DNA of 64,000 nucleotides. Source: Rheum nobile. Lineage: Eukaryota; Streptophyta; Magnoliopsida; Caryophyllales; Polygonaceae. Below are positions 11,059 through 23,235 of the stretch, piece by piece. Position 1 is the first letter of the stretch; each line of letters begins with the position of its first letter. The translations under genes and the position numbers were made by a program. The DNA lies in NCBI GenBank assembly GCA_027886185.1, contig WOAB01000109.1, positions 7,358,501-7,422,500 of the forward strand, given 5' to 3'. The notes beneath the pieces were generated by a model. It worked only from the letters and a program-made list of their open reading frames with translations, was not told the DNA's origin and did no database searches.

Positions 11059-13440
11059 GGTTGAGTTTGAATCCCGAAAAGTGCGTGTTTGGAGTGAACT
11101 CTGGCAAGTTTCCTGGCTTCATGATTAGTGATCGGGGCATTGATGTCAACCCCGAGAAGGTTGTTGTTGTCGTCGCGATAAGGTCTTCGAGATCCCGGAA
11201 TGAGATTCAGAAACTCAATGGAACGGTTAACTACCTGAGCCGGTTTTGCTCGCGACTGGCCGATAGAGCCCTCCCTTTCTTCACTGCTCTGAAGAAGAAC
11301 GAGAGGTTCGTATGGACCAAAAAGTTGGAGCAGTCTTTCCAAAGTCTTAAGGTCTACCTTAACCAACTACCTACTCTGTCTCCACCTCGCCGCGGCAAAG
11401 ATCTTCAACTTTATCTAGCAGTTAGTCCCACCACCATCAGCGCTGTATTATCCAGAGAAAGCAATACCCAGTATACTTCGTGAGCAGGGTCTTACAACCT
11501 GTCGAGCAAAGATATTCTCTCGTGGAGAAGGTGGCATTAGCCGTGGTATCGGCGGCCTGACGCTTGAGACCATACTTCCAAGCTCACTCTATCAAGGTAC
11601 TGTCGGATTTTCCCTTAAGACAAATTTTGCATCAGCCCGCGCTATCTGGCCGAATGACCAAGTGGGCCGTTGAGTTATCAGAGTTCGATATCTCCTACTG
11701 GCCACACACAGCTATCAAAGCACAGGCTTTAGATGATTTCATCGTTGAAGGAAGCTTTGTTGTTTCGGAAGAACCGAATCTCGAGGAGTGGAGGGTTTAT
11801 GTTGATGGGTCAAGGTGTGACGCGGGAGGCGGAGCGGGGATAGTGCTATAAGGCCCCACATCCTTCGAAGCACAGTACGCCCTCAACTTTGCATTTCCCG
11901 TTACCAATAATGAAGCAGAGTATGAAGCCCTGGTTGCTGGCTTAGAAATGGCTCTTCTGAATGGTGCACGAAGGGTCCAGGCCTTCACTGATTCAAAGGT
12001 AGTAGCACGGCAAGTAATGGGGCAGTATGAAGCTAAGACGGGATCGCTCCCCGATTATTGCGCAAAGGTCAAAACCATGGTGTCCTGCCTGGACGCGTTT
12101 TACATAGAATCCATACCCCGTGCCTCGAACACCAGAGCAGACGCCCTTTCAAAGCTTGATGCGAACTTGCCACTGGAGGTAGGAAACAAGGTGTTAATAG
12201 AAAGAAAGATGACCAAGGGAGTGACTAGTCAGGTGATGAACATTCAACCTGAAGAAAGCTGGGTTGACCCCATCTCACAGTACATTGAACACGATAATCT
12301 TCTGGACGATGGTCTTGAAGCAAAGAAAATTAAAGCAAAGGCCGTGAGATATTGTGTCAGAGGAGGAAGACTCTACAGAAAAGGGTTTGTTGAAGCTGAT
12401 TTGTTGTGTGTCGATGCGCAAAGGGCAGCTGAAATTCTGAAAGAAGCCCATGAGGGGATCTGCGGAGGTCATCCAGGTTGGAGGTCGTTAGCCCAAGGAA
12501 TCACTCGGAGGGGATACTTCTGGCCTACCCTAAGAGTTGATGCCACCAACTATGTTAAGAAATGTGACAAGTGTCAGAGGCACGCCAACATCCTCCATCG
12601 CCCCGCGTCTAATCTAAAGCCTATTCATGCGGCGTGTCCGTTCCCCTCTGGGGAATGGACATCATGGGCCCTTTTCCTAAAGCGGCGGGGCAGAATCGTT
12701 ACATCTTAGTAATCGTGGATTATTTCACCAAGTGGATAGAAGCTGAAGCTATGGCCAAGATCACCGCGGCAAAGGTGTGCTCGTTCCTCTGGAGAAATCT
12801 CATGTGCCGCTTTGGTGTGCCCTAGTCCATTATCACCGACCATGGTCCTCAGTTCGACTGTCAGGAAGTCCGCGATCTCTTCTCATCCTTGCATATTACC
12901 TTGAAGTTCTCATCTGTCGCTCACCCGCAAGCAAATGGACAAGTCGAGAATGTCAATGCGCAGATCCTGGACGACCTGAGAAGGAGATTGACTGGAGCAC
13001 AGGGCAGGTGGGCCGAATTGCTACCCTTGGTACTCTGGACCTACCGCACCACGACAGGACGAGCAACAGGGGAAACCCCTTTTGCCATGGTCTACGGTAC
13101 CGAGGCCGTTGTTCCTGTGGAAACCTTGGTGCCTTCAGCCCGAGTGTTTGATTTTGATCCAAAAAACAACGAGGATTCCCTCAAACTCGACATGTATCTA
13201 AGAGAGGAATTGCGTGATATGGCGGCCTTGAGATCTGAAGAATATAAGCGCCGAATCGCATCATATTATAACAAAAAGGTGAGACCGCGTTCACTCAAGA
13301 AAGGAGATCTGGTGCTGCGACGCGTTGATGGAGGCAAGCTTGATCCGAAATGGGAAGGTCCATACCTCCTTGGTGACAAAGTTCATGAGGGCGCATTCAA
13401 ACTGTGTGATGAAAATGGGGCAACCCTACCCAAGACCTAG
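11059..13440 (+). pseudogene. Element A RT end, RNase H, second RNase H and integrase
   Basis: This continues the gene cut at 3951. It opens with the RT connection region (SLNPEKCVFGV), then RNase H to about 11750. A second RNase H of the archaeal-like type follows (YVDGS about 11800, EAEYEAL, FTDSKVV, ADALSKL to about 12160). Integrase has an HHCC zinc finger (HEGICGGHPG ... CDKCQRH, 12440-12590) and DDE core residues in GMDIMGPFP (about 12650), ITDHGPQF (about 12835) and GQVENVN (about 12935). It ends at a TAG at 13438. Frameshifts lie near 11450-11480 and 12640. Stops interrupt at about 11558, 11849 and 12823. The second RNase H supports the Tat assignment. Confidence 0.85.
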
Positions 13441-13574
13441 AACGTGTCCCGCCTGAAAAAGTACTATGCCTAGAGTCGTACCCAGATTTGTGATGTAATA
13501 TATGTGACACCATCAATAAAACATTGCCGCTAGGCGATTGCTTGTACAAATTTCATTCTTTTTACCTTACGCAC

Positions 13575-14045
13575 AGCCCAAGAAGGCAGGTGAGGTCCCT
13601 CAAGTGCAAACTTGAGGTTGCCACCGCGTTGATTCTTCCATAAGAAATGGCGAGTGAGACCCCTCAAGTCTAGACTTGGGGATGCCATCGCGTCTCTGCC
13701 CTATCAGACAGGTGAGATCCCTTAAGTCTAGGCTTGGGGCTGCCACCGCGTCCCTGCTCTATCAGACGGGTGAGATCCCTCAAGCCTAAGCTTGGGGCTG
13801 CCACCACGTCTCTGCCTTATCAAACGGGTGAGATCCCTTAAGTCTAAGCTTGAGGCTGCCACCGCGTCCCTGCTCTGTCAGATGGGTGAGATCCCTCAAG
13901 TCTAAGCTTAGGGCTGCCACCGCGTCCCTGCTCTGTCAGACGGCTGAGATCCCTCAAGTCCAGGCTTGGGGCTGCCACCGCGCCCCGGCTCTATCAGACG
14001 GGTGAGTTCCCTCAGGTCTAAACTTGGGGATGCCGCCGCGATCGT
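13575..14045 (+). repeat. Tandem array of about 58-60 bp units in element A
   Basis: About eight head-to-tail copies. Each contains GGTGAGATCCCTCAAGTC, CTTGGGGCTGCCACCGCG and TCCCTGCTCTATCAGAC. Units begin near 13589, 13651, 13711, 13770, 13828, 13886, 13945 and 14003. It sits between integrase and the antisense gene, the hypervariable position where plant Tat elements often hold tandem repeats. Confidence 0.9.
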
Positions 14046-14192
14046 TAATCCACTAAAATTCAAGTAAAGCGAAGTGTTCATCATTTGCATTCCTACGTAG
14101 ACTCAGAAATATCCCACAAAGATTACATTCTTTCAAAAAGTTATCCTAACAAGATCAACAAAAAATTAGATCAGGCAATTCAGCATGAACTT

Positions 14193-16581
14193 TCACGCGG
14201 CAAGATTCTCTGTTGGTGCATCTTCTCCTCCACCATGCCCTGGGTCCGGAACCGCGTTGTGACCCTCGTCGTCCAAATCTGGTATTTCTGGTTCCCCAAA
14301 GAGTCTTGTGTATTCCGGCTCGAAGTAGGCGATCCGGGGATCAATCTCACCAAACTTAGCCACCGCCTGCCTAACCCCAATACGGATGCCCTGTTGCCAA
14401 TGCGGCAGAATCTCATCTGCCCTTTTCAGCTTGTATTCATCAGAAGATAGATAGGTGTGAATCGCGGATTACACCCTGGCCTCCTCGCCCCTAATTCTCT
14501 CCTTCGCGGCATGAAGCTTCTCCTCCACATCATCGCGCTCCTTGGCAAGGGCCTCATTCACGGCCTTCAGTTTGTCAATGTCCCTCCCCTTCTTGGAGAC
14601 AGACTTTTTCAAATCGTCGGCTTCTTTCCTAACGGTCGCGGTCTCCTTCTTGGCCTCAGATACCTCCTTCCTGGCCGTGTCACGGTCGATGCTGAGTTCC
14701 TCGATTTGGTTCTTACACTCTTATAGCCGTCCTCCATCCACGCGTCCTTCCATCTCAGAAACTCCAGCTTCCAAAGTCTTGCAATACGAAGCGGTGGCAA
14801 GCAGTCCCAAACGAGCCTATCAAGAGGAAAGAGGAGTCAAACACCGCGAAAGAAAATATGTAGCTAAAACGATCTTTTCGTCAAAAGGGGATACCATCTA
14901 TAGATACTTCAAAGACTCAAATTCCAGATGGGCCGCGGGCAAAGTGTTAAACCATCCTTTCTCCGCAACGCAAGCCTCCCTTGGAACCGCGAGTTTCCTC
15001 AGTTCTGCCGCAGCAGGGGCAGGGGCGGTGTAGCGCCTAACGATATCCATATTGACAGAATCGGCGCGTCTAATTAAGCTACTCCCCGCGGCGATGTCTA
15101 CCCTAGCTCTCTTAGTAGCAGGTCCCCCCTACCTCCCCTCGTGGTGTACCTTACTCCTACTCTCTACCCTGGCCGGAGGCACCGGAGGCCAGGTAGTGCT
15201 AGTAGCCTCAATAGCCGCGATCTAGGTGGGGACCTGGTCCTTTTCCACGATCGGAGTCGAAGTGCCTTCTTCCTCGGGCACCACAGCAGGAACTGAGGAT
15301 TCCCCCCCTTTGTTTTCCGCGCCATACTCCCCAACAACAACGAGGAGCTCACCATATCTGCCAAGTGTACCAGCCATGTTAGATGCAAGTTTTAAACAAA
15401 AAAGGAGAGAAGAAACGACAACGCAACTATGTAAAGCATTCGGGAATGCATCAACGTGAGACAGGTGAGTGAATACCCCTCTCCCTTTCGTCGCGACCAC
15501 CTCCCCGCGGCAAACTTAGGCCCGCCTTCTCCAAGTTCTCTTGCGTGATCAACCTCTTAAAATCTGGAGCGTCCAGGTCATTATGAAACCTAGCCTTACA
15601 CGCGTCTATTTCTCGCTGAGAGGGTTTCTTGGGTCTTTTAAACGGCGTGGGATATCTCCGACAACTAAATAAATCTTCTAAGAAGCCCCTGACTAAGAAC
15701 CATATGTCCTTCCATTTTCCCACGTTGGAAGGCTTGCTAATGACCTTTAAGGTAGGGAGACTAAAGTTACACATCCCCTTCTCATACTTCATAGTGAAAA
15801 GGCAATGCATGTGTTGCGCGTCAGGTGTTATCCCTTCCTTATAGCACCGCATGGTGTAGCCACTAAAGTACCTCCAAGTGTTAGGATACAACTGCGCGAG
15901 ACTCAAATTAGACATAGCTAAAAAATCGCGGTAATGATCGGCCAGGGGCAAGCAAAACCCTCCTTCCAAGTTTAAAAGATTGACCACTAAACAATTCTCA
16001 TAACGCGCCAGTGAAGAACCCAGACGCTAAGGAAGGCACAACTCTACGCCTTTGGGCCAAGGGATCTCCTCCGCTAGCCTTTCCAGAGTTTGAAGAGAGA
16101 TGGTGGTATAGGTACCCATTTCGCGCATATCTTCCTCCCTTGAAAGGGGCATCATTGGAATCTCTTTTGAGTTCACTTTAGCAGGAGATGGGGGTTCTAC
16201 ACCTAGTCTGTGACTGGGAAAGTCAGCACAACTGTCTATGCGCCCTTCCCTGCGAGAAGACGTAGTCTCGGGAGGCATAGTAGGGGATCGGGGTATAGCG
16301 CCTTCCCCCGATGTGGTTTGCGCGGCCCCAGTTCTCCCCCTGGGAAGCGGCGCGGCCTCCAACATCTCCTCAGAATCCGAGGAAATGGTCTCGACACCCC
16401 CATAAATCACCGTGCCTCCCCTAACCATGGATGGCCGCAAAGGCCCAGGAGGTGTAGAAGATGACGAAGATGTAGAAGCAGCTTCCTCTGGACTCGTCCC
16501 CGGGTCGTCGGCCAAGAAGGCTTCTTCCCTAGCGCGACCTAAAGGGTCCATACTCCCCGAGTCTGTCTCGCTGTTAGGCAT
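14193..16581 (-). pseudogene. Antisense gene of element A (Transposase_28 / 'putative gypsy type transposon' type)
   Basis: Reads right to left. It starts at ATG 16581 (MPNSETDSGSMD) with a serine/proline-rich N-terminus. The conserved domain (GFCLPLADHYRDFL, WRYFSGYTM, WKDIWFLVRG; about 15960-15690) looks like the Pfam family named putative gypsy type transposon. A coiled coil follows (lysine/glutamate heptads, DDLKKSVSKKGRDIDKLK, about 14620-14490). The acidic C-terminus ends at TGA 14193-14195. An in-frame TAG lies at 16027-16029, and another stop near 15222. Between about 15475 and 15361 the frame changes, by an intron or a frameshift. Known: Tat/Retand elements carry such antisense frames of unknown function. 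The retained C-terminal coding suggests selection until recently. Confidence 0.7.
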
Positions 16582-17592
16582 CCTAAAAGAGCGACCTGAA
16601 GTTGTCACGCGTTCTCTCAACTCTCTGAAGACAAGGTAAAACAAGAGAAGGCTTAGCACGGTGAAAGAAAATACAAAGCGCGCCCAGGGGAGAGAGCACG
16701 AGGAAAAAGCATGAATCACCGCGCTATCAACAAAGAAGGAAAAGAAGAGCAAGAAAAAGAAGAAGTAAAAAGAGAGGAAGTGGTGGGCAGACTCTACACG
16801 AGGACGCCGAAAAAAGTCAAGACCGAGTTCAAAGTCAAGACCGGGTTCGCCGACAAGCATGAGACCGGGTTGGTCAAAAGAAAGAAAAAGAAAGGAGGGG
16901 GTCGAGTTGAAGATCGACCCGAAATTGGAGAAGACAAAGAACATCTCCCCCCGCTCCCCATTCTTCCCCACCACCAGAGAACGACTCCTTGCCTCCCCAA
17001 ACTCGTAACAAATCCCTGGCTCAAAGTAACCTCTCAGTGGTCGGGAACCTATCCCTGGCCATCGAAACCCCTCGGCCTCCCATACAAACCTCTGCGTGTC
17101 CGCCCGAAAACCCCCAAGGCCCCGACAAACCACCTCATCCCCTCTGACCATCACAGTATCCTCACCGGGGAAGAAAACCGCAATCCCCCCCCCCCCCCAA
17201 CCAGAAATTTTCGCACATGCAAATGTCTCACGACCACAATGGCAACCAAAAGAAGAAGAAAGAGGCGTTTACCTGGTAGAATTGCAAGAGGAATCGAAGA
17301 AGAAGATGAAGAAACGACTGGGAACCGCCCGAAACTGCAAACGTCAGGAGAGAGGAGAGAGAAGGAGAAGGACGTGGAAAGTGGAGTGGTTTCCTGCCCA
17401 TCGTTCAGCCCATCTTATTTATAACAAGTCAGATGGGCCACCACTTACCAGGCCCAAAAACCAGACCATCAGGCCCACCAAAAAGGTGTCATAGGGAGGC
17501 CCACCATGAGGTCAAAAGAACGCGTTCATTTTTACTTACTATTACTTATTGTTTTGACTAAGTCAGGAATGACTCGCCAAAACAAGGGGTTG
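16582..17592. other. Region between antisense gene and 3' LTR of element A
   Basis: Long open frames exist on both strands here, but none has recognisable domains, and they overlap each other. On the minus strand this is the leader of the antisense gene. A run of about 14 C lies near 17186-17200. The purine tract AAAACAAGGGG just before 17593 is the likely plus-strand primer. Confidence 0.6.
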
Positions 17593-18548
17593 TGATAGCG
17601 CGTTGTTATTTCATAACAACATTCACGCGTTCTATATTACTCATCGAGGTCCTAGACCATGGGATATGTCTAACGCGGCAACCTCAAGAGCTTACGGGGG
17701 AAGAAAAGCACAAGAGGAAAGGCCACAGAGTACCTCTAGCGCGTCGATCTATGATGACCGCGTAGTAATCACTGGATGTTCCCAAGTCGTCGCAAGTCAC
17801 CCGGAACAATCCGGGCTAGGGCTGAGCACGGGCCAGAAAAACCGAAAACCCGAACCGACCCGAAAAACCCAAACCGAACCCAAACCGAAATTATTCGGTT
17901 CGGGTTTTGGTCCGATTTTATCAGGGTTTCGGTTCGGTTGGGGTTCGGTCCAGGTTCGGTTTTTTAGACTAGTTTGGTCTGATTTTTTTATTTACGAGTG
18001 TTGTTTTAGCCCTAAACCCGAACCCGAACCAAACCGAACCGCATGACTTCGGTTCGGTCTTCGGTCCCATTTTTTTGGGTTTTTGGGTTCGGATCGGTTT
18101 CTGGCCCGTGCTCAGCCCTAATCCGGACATGTCAACCATACGTCTCTTCAGTTTGACACGCGTCCGCCCCCCCTCGCCGGTCCAATCACCACCTTATACC
18201 TCTTTGCCGACGTCTGCCACAGGGTGGGCTACACGGTGACACGTGCCCTCGCGTAGTGACTAAGCGGAAGCAGGACTCCCCGCCTATAAATAGCCCATCA
18301 CTCCTCAGAAATCGGGGTCGAGAAAAGAGAAAGAAACAGTGCAATGAGCTTGTTTTCACTTTTTTGAAATCTGTGATGATTCTCATGTAATTGTAAAGAG
18401 TGAAAAGCTTTGTATTTACTATCTATAATATACCGCGTTCTTCATTTGTGTTTGTGTTCTTGTGTTAAGAGTGATTAGCTGCGTTCATCTAGGACCAAGT
18501 CTTTTATAGCTTGATATTTTATTTACTTAGACAACTTGGAAATCATCC
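17593..18548 (+). repeat. 3' LTR of element A, carrying a MITE
   Basis: 956 bp. It begins TGATAGCGCG, has a TATA box TATAAATAG at 18285-18293, and is followed by target duplication GTTCT (18549-18553). Removing the MITE and one copy of its 8-bp duplication leaves 644 bp, against 627 bp in the 5' LTR. Confidence 0.93.
17817..18120. mobile_element. hAT-type MITE inside the 3' LTR of element A
   Basis: 304 bp with terminal inverted repeats TAGGGCTGAGCACGGGCC at the left and its complement at the right. It is flanked by an 8-bp duplication with one mismatch (ATCCGGGC 17809-17816, ATCCGGAC 18121-18128). An 8-bp duplication and a TAGGG start fit hAT. The interior is built from many short AACCGAAC / GTTCGGTT stretches that pair with each other, so the whole element can fold into a long imperfect hairpin. 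It has no coding capacity. Confidence 0.82.
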
Positions 18549-18553
18549 GTTCT

Positions 18554-21213
18554 AATGTTAGTATTTTCATTCTAATAAATGATTCAACATCCTAATTGTA
18601 TATGTTGTTGCTGTTTTTAGTTTTCAAACATCCAAATCTGAACATCAAACACACAAAAATCATATTCTCTAACACAAAAGGGTATATAGGAAAGGGTAAT
18701 TTTCTTGCGAATTGTGATGAATCTAGCCAAAAAATGTCTCTTTCTCATATGTCGTATGCATCCATTGAGAAAAAATTGGGTGCCTTTTCACACGAGAATT
18801 GTATGCGTGTGATTCATTGGTCAAAGTGTCAACTGATGAACCAGCTACTAATTATGACAACTCTCCCACCTGATAAACAATTTGAATTTGAGTTTTCCTT
18901 AGAGCACCTGCACCTGCAGGTAGGTTTTTAAGACTAAAATAGATTAAAAAATTCATCTATAGGTTTCTTACTAAGAAATTTGTTACAAATCTAATATTTT
19001 TTTTCAAGCTTCTACCATCATTAATTAAATCTAATATTCTAATTCAATGGTTCACAATTAAAGAATCTGAGTTAGATTTATTTTATTTTTTCACAAATTT
19101 TTATACTTAAATTAAATTAAATTTTTTAATTGAGATAAAATAATAAAATAAGTTAAAAAACTGGATTAAAAAATTGGGTGCTGTGGATGCTCTTACCGCC
19201 AGAAACATAGTATTAGTATGTACTCAATACTGTAATATAATATAAAATAATATAACCTAATGTATTTTAATATCTTAGATCTGTGATTCAAATATGACTT
19301 TAGACGTCACAAGGTATCCTCCGGTTTATATCAATTATTTTTGTTTGAAATACGTTGTTCTGTTAGTACAAAGAAATTTTATTTAAACGCATGGTATCTT
19401 ACACCAACATGCGAAATAACCAAGTGAATTTGAGTAATTATTTTTTTGATAGATCATCTATCAAAATATATCCAATGATTTATTACTTATAAAAACTTTA
19501 TTTTAAAAAAAGTTGTTTCCGTTTAGTAAAATTATTTTATTTTTATTTTCACTGTACAATTCTAAAAAAATACACACATTCTAGAAAAATACTTTTTTTT
19601 TACCAAACATACTTATCAATAAAAAAACTTTATAAATAAAAAAATCTTTATAAATATCACTACCAAACAAACCCTATTTTTGGCAATACTAAACGATTTT
19701 ATAGGACACAATTAAAAGTCCATATATAGAAAATTTTGATTAGATGTTAATTATTTAGGATTTTTATATTTTTCAAAAGGATTTACCATTTCCTTTTTAG
19801 GGTTTAGTTTTCTAAATCTTTAATATGTGCCCTAAGGGATTAGGTTAGACAAACCGATAAAAAATACTTAGACAAAATGACATGAGTCAGCGAGTGATTC
19901 CGTTACCCATAATAAGTGACCATGTTGAGTATTTCCAACATAGCTAGTAAACATTAACACATGTTAAATATCTTTTATCTAATTAACATTATTTTAAATG
20001 TGTTTTCAATGTTTCTTCTCTTCAATTTTTTAAAAATTAAAAATTCAATCTACTATATATATATACTAAATTGAAATCTAACTACACCACATGACAACCT
20101 CTCATTAAAACTATCATATGTCAAATTTTTTCTTATTTTATTTTTTAAAATAAATTTAATTTTATATAAAAGATTTTTTACCTAAATCTAGAAGTACTAA
20201 TTTTTTCCTAATTTAAATACAAATCAATTACAAAGATTACAAATGAATCACAATATATTAAAAATCCAAAACTACAACAACACTAATCAACTCAAATTTG
20301 GATTGATCTCCTCTCGAAAAAAAAAGAGAATTGGGCTTCAAATGGACTATCCAAAACACCAGACTTGCCGCTGCCCTTGCCTTCGCCTCTCTCAAAGCTT
20401 AGCTGCCACCACTACACCATCCTGAGTCAGCGTCAATCTTTTTTCCCTTCATGGCTGATCTCCCCTTATCGCCATCTCCACGACATCACTAGTGAGCGCC
20501 AATCTGCACATCCCCTGCCACGTCACCGTTTTGGAATCCTTGGTTTGTCGCGACATTTGTCTTGTTAAAGGCTTTGGACTTTAAATCCCTTAAAGATGTA
20601 ATAGCCATTAGCCGGAACACAACAGTTCAAGTACTTGTACATTTTCAAAAATTGAGACTAACTAAATATCATATATTGGAAAATATTAACAACAAAAATT
20701 AATGGTCAATTGGAAATTAAATAGCAGTTACAAAAAATTCAGTTAGGCATCAAAATAACTAATTGCAACATATTTGTGAATATATGATTGTAAACTAAAT
20801 AAAAGTCATAAAAACTCGAAGATCGTGAGTTTTGGTTATAACTATTTTTTAGAAAAATAGTTAAAAGATATTTGATATGAGACTGAAAATAAAGTATCTA
20901 AAAAATAATTAGGATATCAGGTTTAAGATTGATTTTTATTTCAATTTCATGATTTTCCATTTTAGCTTATGGTTCTTAATCAACCCGAATAATTTTTGAC
21001 ACTATAATATTATTTTTCATTTTGCCTAATCGGTATGATATGTCAAAAGATTTGTTATAACGACTTTCTGTAAAAAAAAAAAGAATAAATAAAACATATC
21101 TAATAAAATGTAACATTAAGAAACCTGATATATACAACAAATACTTCCCGCATAAACTAAAATCCATATCATAATTCATTCATTTTTTTAATTAATATTT
21201 ATTTGTCAGCACT
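18554..21213. other. AT-rich flank, no supported gene
   Basis: Mostly AT-rich sequence. An open frame at 18596-18931 has no recognisable domain and runs into the MITE at 18902, so I do not call it a gene. Near 20041 there is TCTACTATATATATATACTA, resembling a plant Helitron 5' end, but no matching 3' end was found. A more GC-rich patch at about 20340-20580 could be a gene scrap that I cannot identify. The five bases GCACT at 21209-21213 are the left target duplication of the solo LTR. Confidence 0.55.
18902..19192. mobile_element. Tourist-like (PIF/Harbinger) MITE
   Basis: 291 bp, flanked by TTA on both sides (18899-18901 and 19193-19195). It has degenerate terminal inverted repeats: GAGCACCTGCACC at the left, and the complement of the right end reads GAGCATCCACAGCACCC. 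The interior is AT-rich and without coding capacity. The TTA duplication and GAGCATC-type ends are typical of plant Tourist-like elements. Confidence 0.55.
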
Positions 21214-22590
21214 TGATAGGTGTTATTTCATACACCTTTACTAGCAATTATTAGCATGATTTGGAGGAGTTTTGGATGAATTTTGGAGCTAAGTCTGTGA
21301 TCCCTGAAGTTATGGAGAGAAGTGAAGATATCCCAGGATTTGCAGCTTAGATGGAGACATGAGAATGGAGATGGAGCTGCTGGAGCATACTTGGAGAAGA
21401 CTACCAACACTTGGTAGTAATGAAGAGCAGCAGAAGAAGAGAAGAGGAGCTGGAAAAGAGAGTGAGCGAGTTCACCGCCCCGCGCCAGAATCACCGCGGC
21501 CCGGCGGTGACTCCCAGAGAAGACTGAAGCCCCGCGCTAGAGGAAGCCACCGCCCCGCGGTGGAGAGCCTGACGCCCCGCGGTGGCCGTATTAAATGCCG
21601 CGTGCCCAGAGACATTTATTTCCTTTTATTTCGTTAAGATTTTGTTATTTTATTATTCTGTTTCCTTTATTGTTTACATTAGTTTAACCTAGTTTTCTTA
21701 AGACTATTTAAGCCCTCTTTCTAGGTTAAGAGAAGAGAGGAACTTCACTTTACATCAGACGTTATTTTTCCCTTAGAGTTTCATCCCCCTTTGATGGAGC
21801 ACTAATTTCCCTTTGTTCTACTAGACGTTTGAAGCAATACAGTTGATGTGTTTGTGAGATTTCTATTCCTTGTTCTTATCCTTATAAGTGTTGGTTTGAT
21901 TCTCTTGGTTATATTGAATATTGATTTCTTGTTATTCTTCATAGCCTGATCAACTAGGTTGAATACTTTTTATCAATTGCTAGGATTGCATATAGGGGTT
22001 CCGAGTGCATATCTAGTGGCATACACGATTGTGCGTATAGGGGTTCCGAGCGTACAATCATGAGTGAGAATTATTTGCATGTTAAATAGTAAGGCGTCTT
22101 CTATTTGCATGTATCCTATATCCTTGTGTGCATTGCTATTGCTGCGTTAGTGGTAAAGTATACCGACAACTGTGAGAATCGGAGGTACTTTACCAGTGAC
22201 ATAGTGATAAGTCTATCGACAACTGTGAGAATCGATAGTACTTAAGATCAGGGTGGGAACAACTATAAGGATAGTAAAAGAACTTGGATTAAATAGATTT
22301 CTGTGATCAAATTATATCTCTGTATTGTGGATCTCGCTCTAGTAGGACTACTTTCCCCATTATATTTTCTCAATTCAACCAAACTTGTTTGCTTTGCTTA
22401 CTTTGCTTTCTCGTGATAACTAAACCCCCCTTGCTTGTTACTTGTCAATCACGACTGCATACTTCATTCGATCTTCCTTGTGGGTTCGACCCTTACTTGC
22501 TTATTATACATCTGTTTAGTAGGTCCGTTAGGATATTTACTTTGATTTGGCTATTCAGCGACATTTGCTTGTGCACTTTTAGTCCCGTCA
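21214..22590 (+). repeat. Solo LTR of the element D (Athila-type) family
   Basis: 1377 bp, starts TGATAGGTGTTATTTCATAC and ends CCGTCA. It is homologous to the LTR at 56094-57510. It is bounded by a perfect 5-bp duplication GCACT (21209-21213 and 22591-22595), and no internal domain follows. This is the product expected from recombination between the two LTRs of one element. It contains GC-rich palindromes (21491-21510, 21547-21563). Confidence 0.92.
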
Positions 22591-22805
22591 GCACTATATC
22601 CAAATTAAAAAAAAAATTATTTCAATTTTTTTTGATTTAAAATTCAATCTAATCATAAATATCTCATCTAAATGATATATTATATATATTATGATAATTT
22701 AAATGTTTCTACAATTAATATTATTCAAATATCTCATAAATTTAAGTACATATTTTTTTGTGGAACAATATTATTTCTAAATTTACAAAGTTACCCATTT
22801 ATATA

Positions 22806-22887
22806 AGGCGTAATTGCAAAAAATACCAACATTTGAAAGGCTCCTTGCAAAAATACCAACTTCTGAAAAGTATTGCAAAAGTACCAT
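22806..22887 (+). repeat. Left terminal inverted repeat of the large MULE
   Basis: From GCGTAATTGCAAAA to TATTGCAAAAGTACCA. It contains near-repeats of TTGCAAAAATACCAAC. The reverse complement of 36544-36623 has the same start (GCGTAAT) and the same inner block (AAGTATTGCAAAAGTACCA). Confidence 0.8.
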
Positions 22888-23235
22888 AAAGCTGCAACAC
22901 TTTTCAAAACTAAAAAGGTAAAATGAATTATGAATAAAACTTTTTCAAAAAACATAAAAGTGTTTTGGAGATGTTTAAAGAAACAGTTAATTTTAAACGG
23001 TTGTATCAGTAGCCTAATCAAGTACCTGTTCAACCGATAGCAGTTCATCCTTTCAATGCGTTTCTTCCCCAAAAACTTTTCGGCGCTCTCGCTTTTTCCT
23101 TTCATTCTCGAATCGTTTTTGTGAAACCAAATCCTAAATCCCCAAAGTCGTGAAGGCGAAGCCCTTTTGAATAACCCTTTCTGAAGCCCTTTGTGAAGTC
23201 ATTTCTAAAGCCCTTACTAGATCCCCAGATCGATA

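Larger units (their letters stand above)
460..18548 (+). mobile_element. Element A: Ty3/gypsy LTR retrotransposon, Tat/Retand type
   Basis: Seen: two related LTRs, a 5-bp target duplication (GTTCT), a primer-binding site, gag-protease-RT-RNase H-second RNase H-integrase on the plus strand, a tandem repeat array after integrase, and a coding region on the opposite strand before the 3' LTR. Known: a second RNase H and an antisense reading frame downstream of pol are marks of the plant Tat lineage, Retand group. Without the nested copia element F (3952-11053) it is about 11 kb. The LTRs differ by about 30 substitutions over about 620 bp (my count), roughly 5%, so this is one of the older insertions here. 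The coding regions carry several stops and frameshifts, so it is not autonomous now. Confidence 0.9.

Noticed and set aside
13575..14045. CRISPR-like array of regular repeats
   Set aside because: Units are contiguous tandem repeats without unique spacers, inside a plant retrotransposon.
16582..17154. N-terminal extension of the antisense gene up to 17154
   Set aside because: The extra sequence has no conserved region and includes low-complexity FFFFLLFF. The ATG at 16581 gives a more usual N-terminus.
17845..18060. AACCGAAC repeats resembling telomere or satellite DNA
   Set aside because: They lie wholly within the hAT MITE and pair with each other; the unit is not the plant telomere repeat.
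18596..18931. 111-residue ORF in the AT-rich flank
   Set aside because: No recognisable domain, and its 3' end lies within the Tourist-like MITE; no splice or promoter support.
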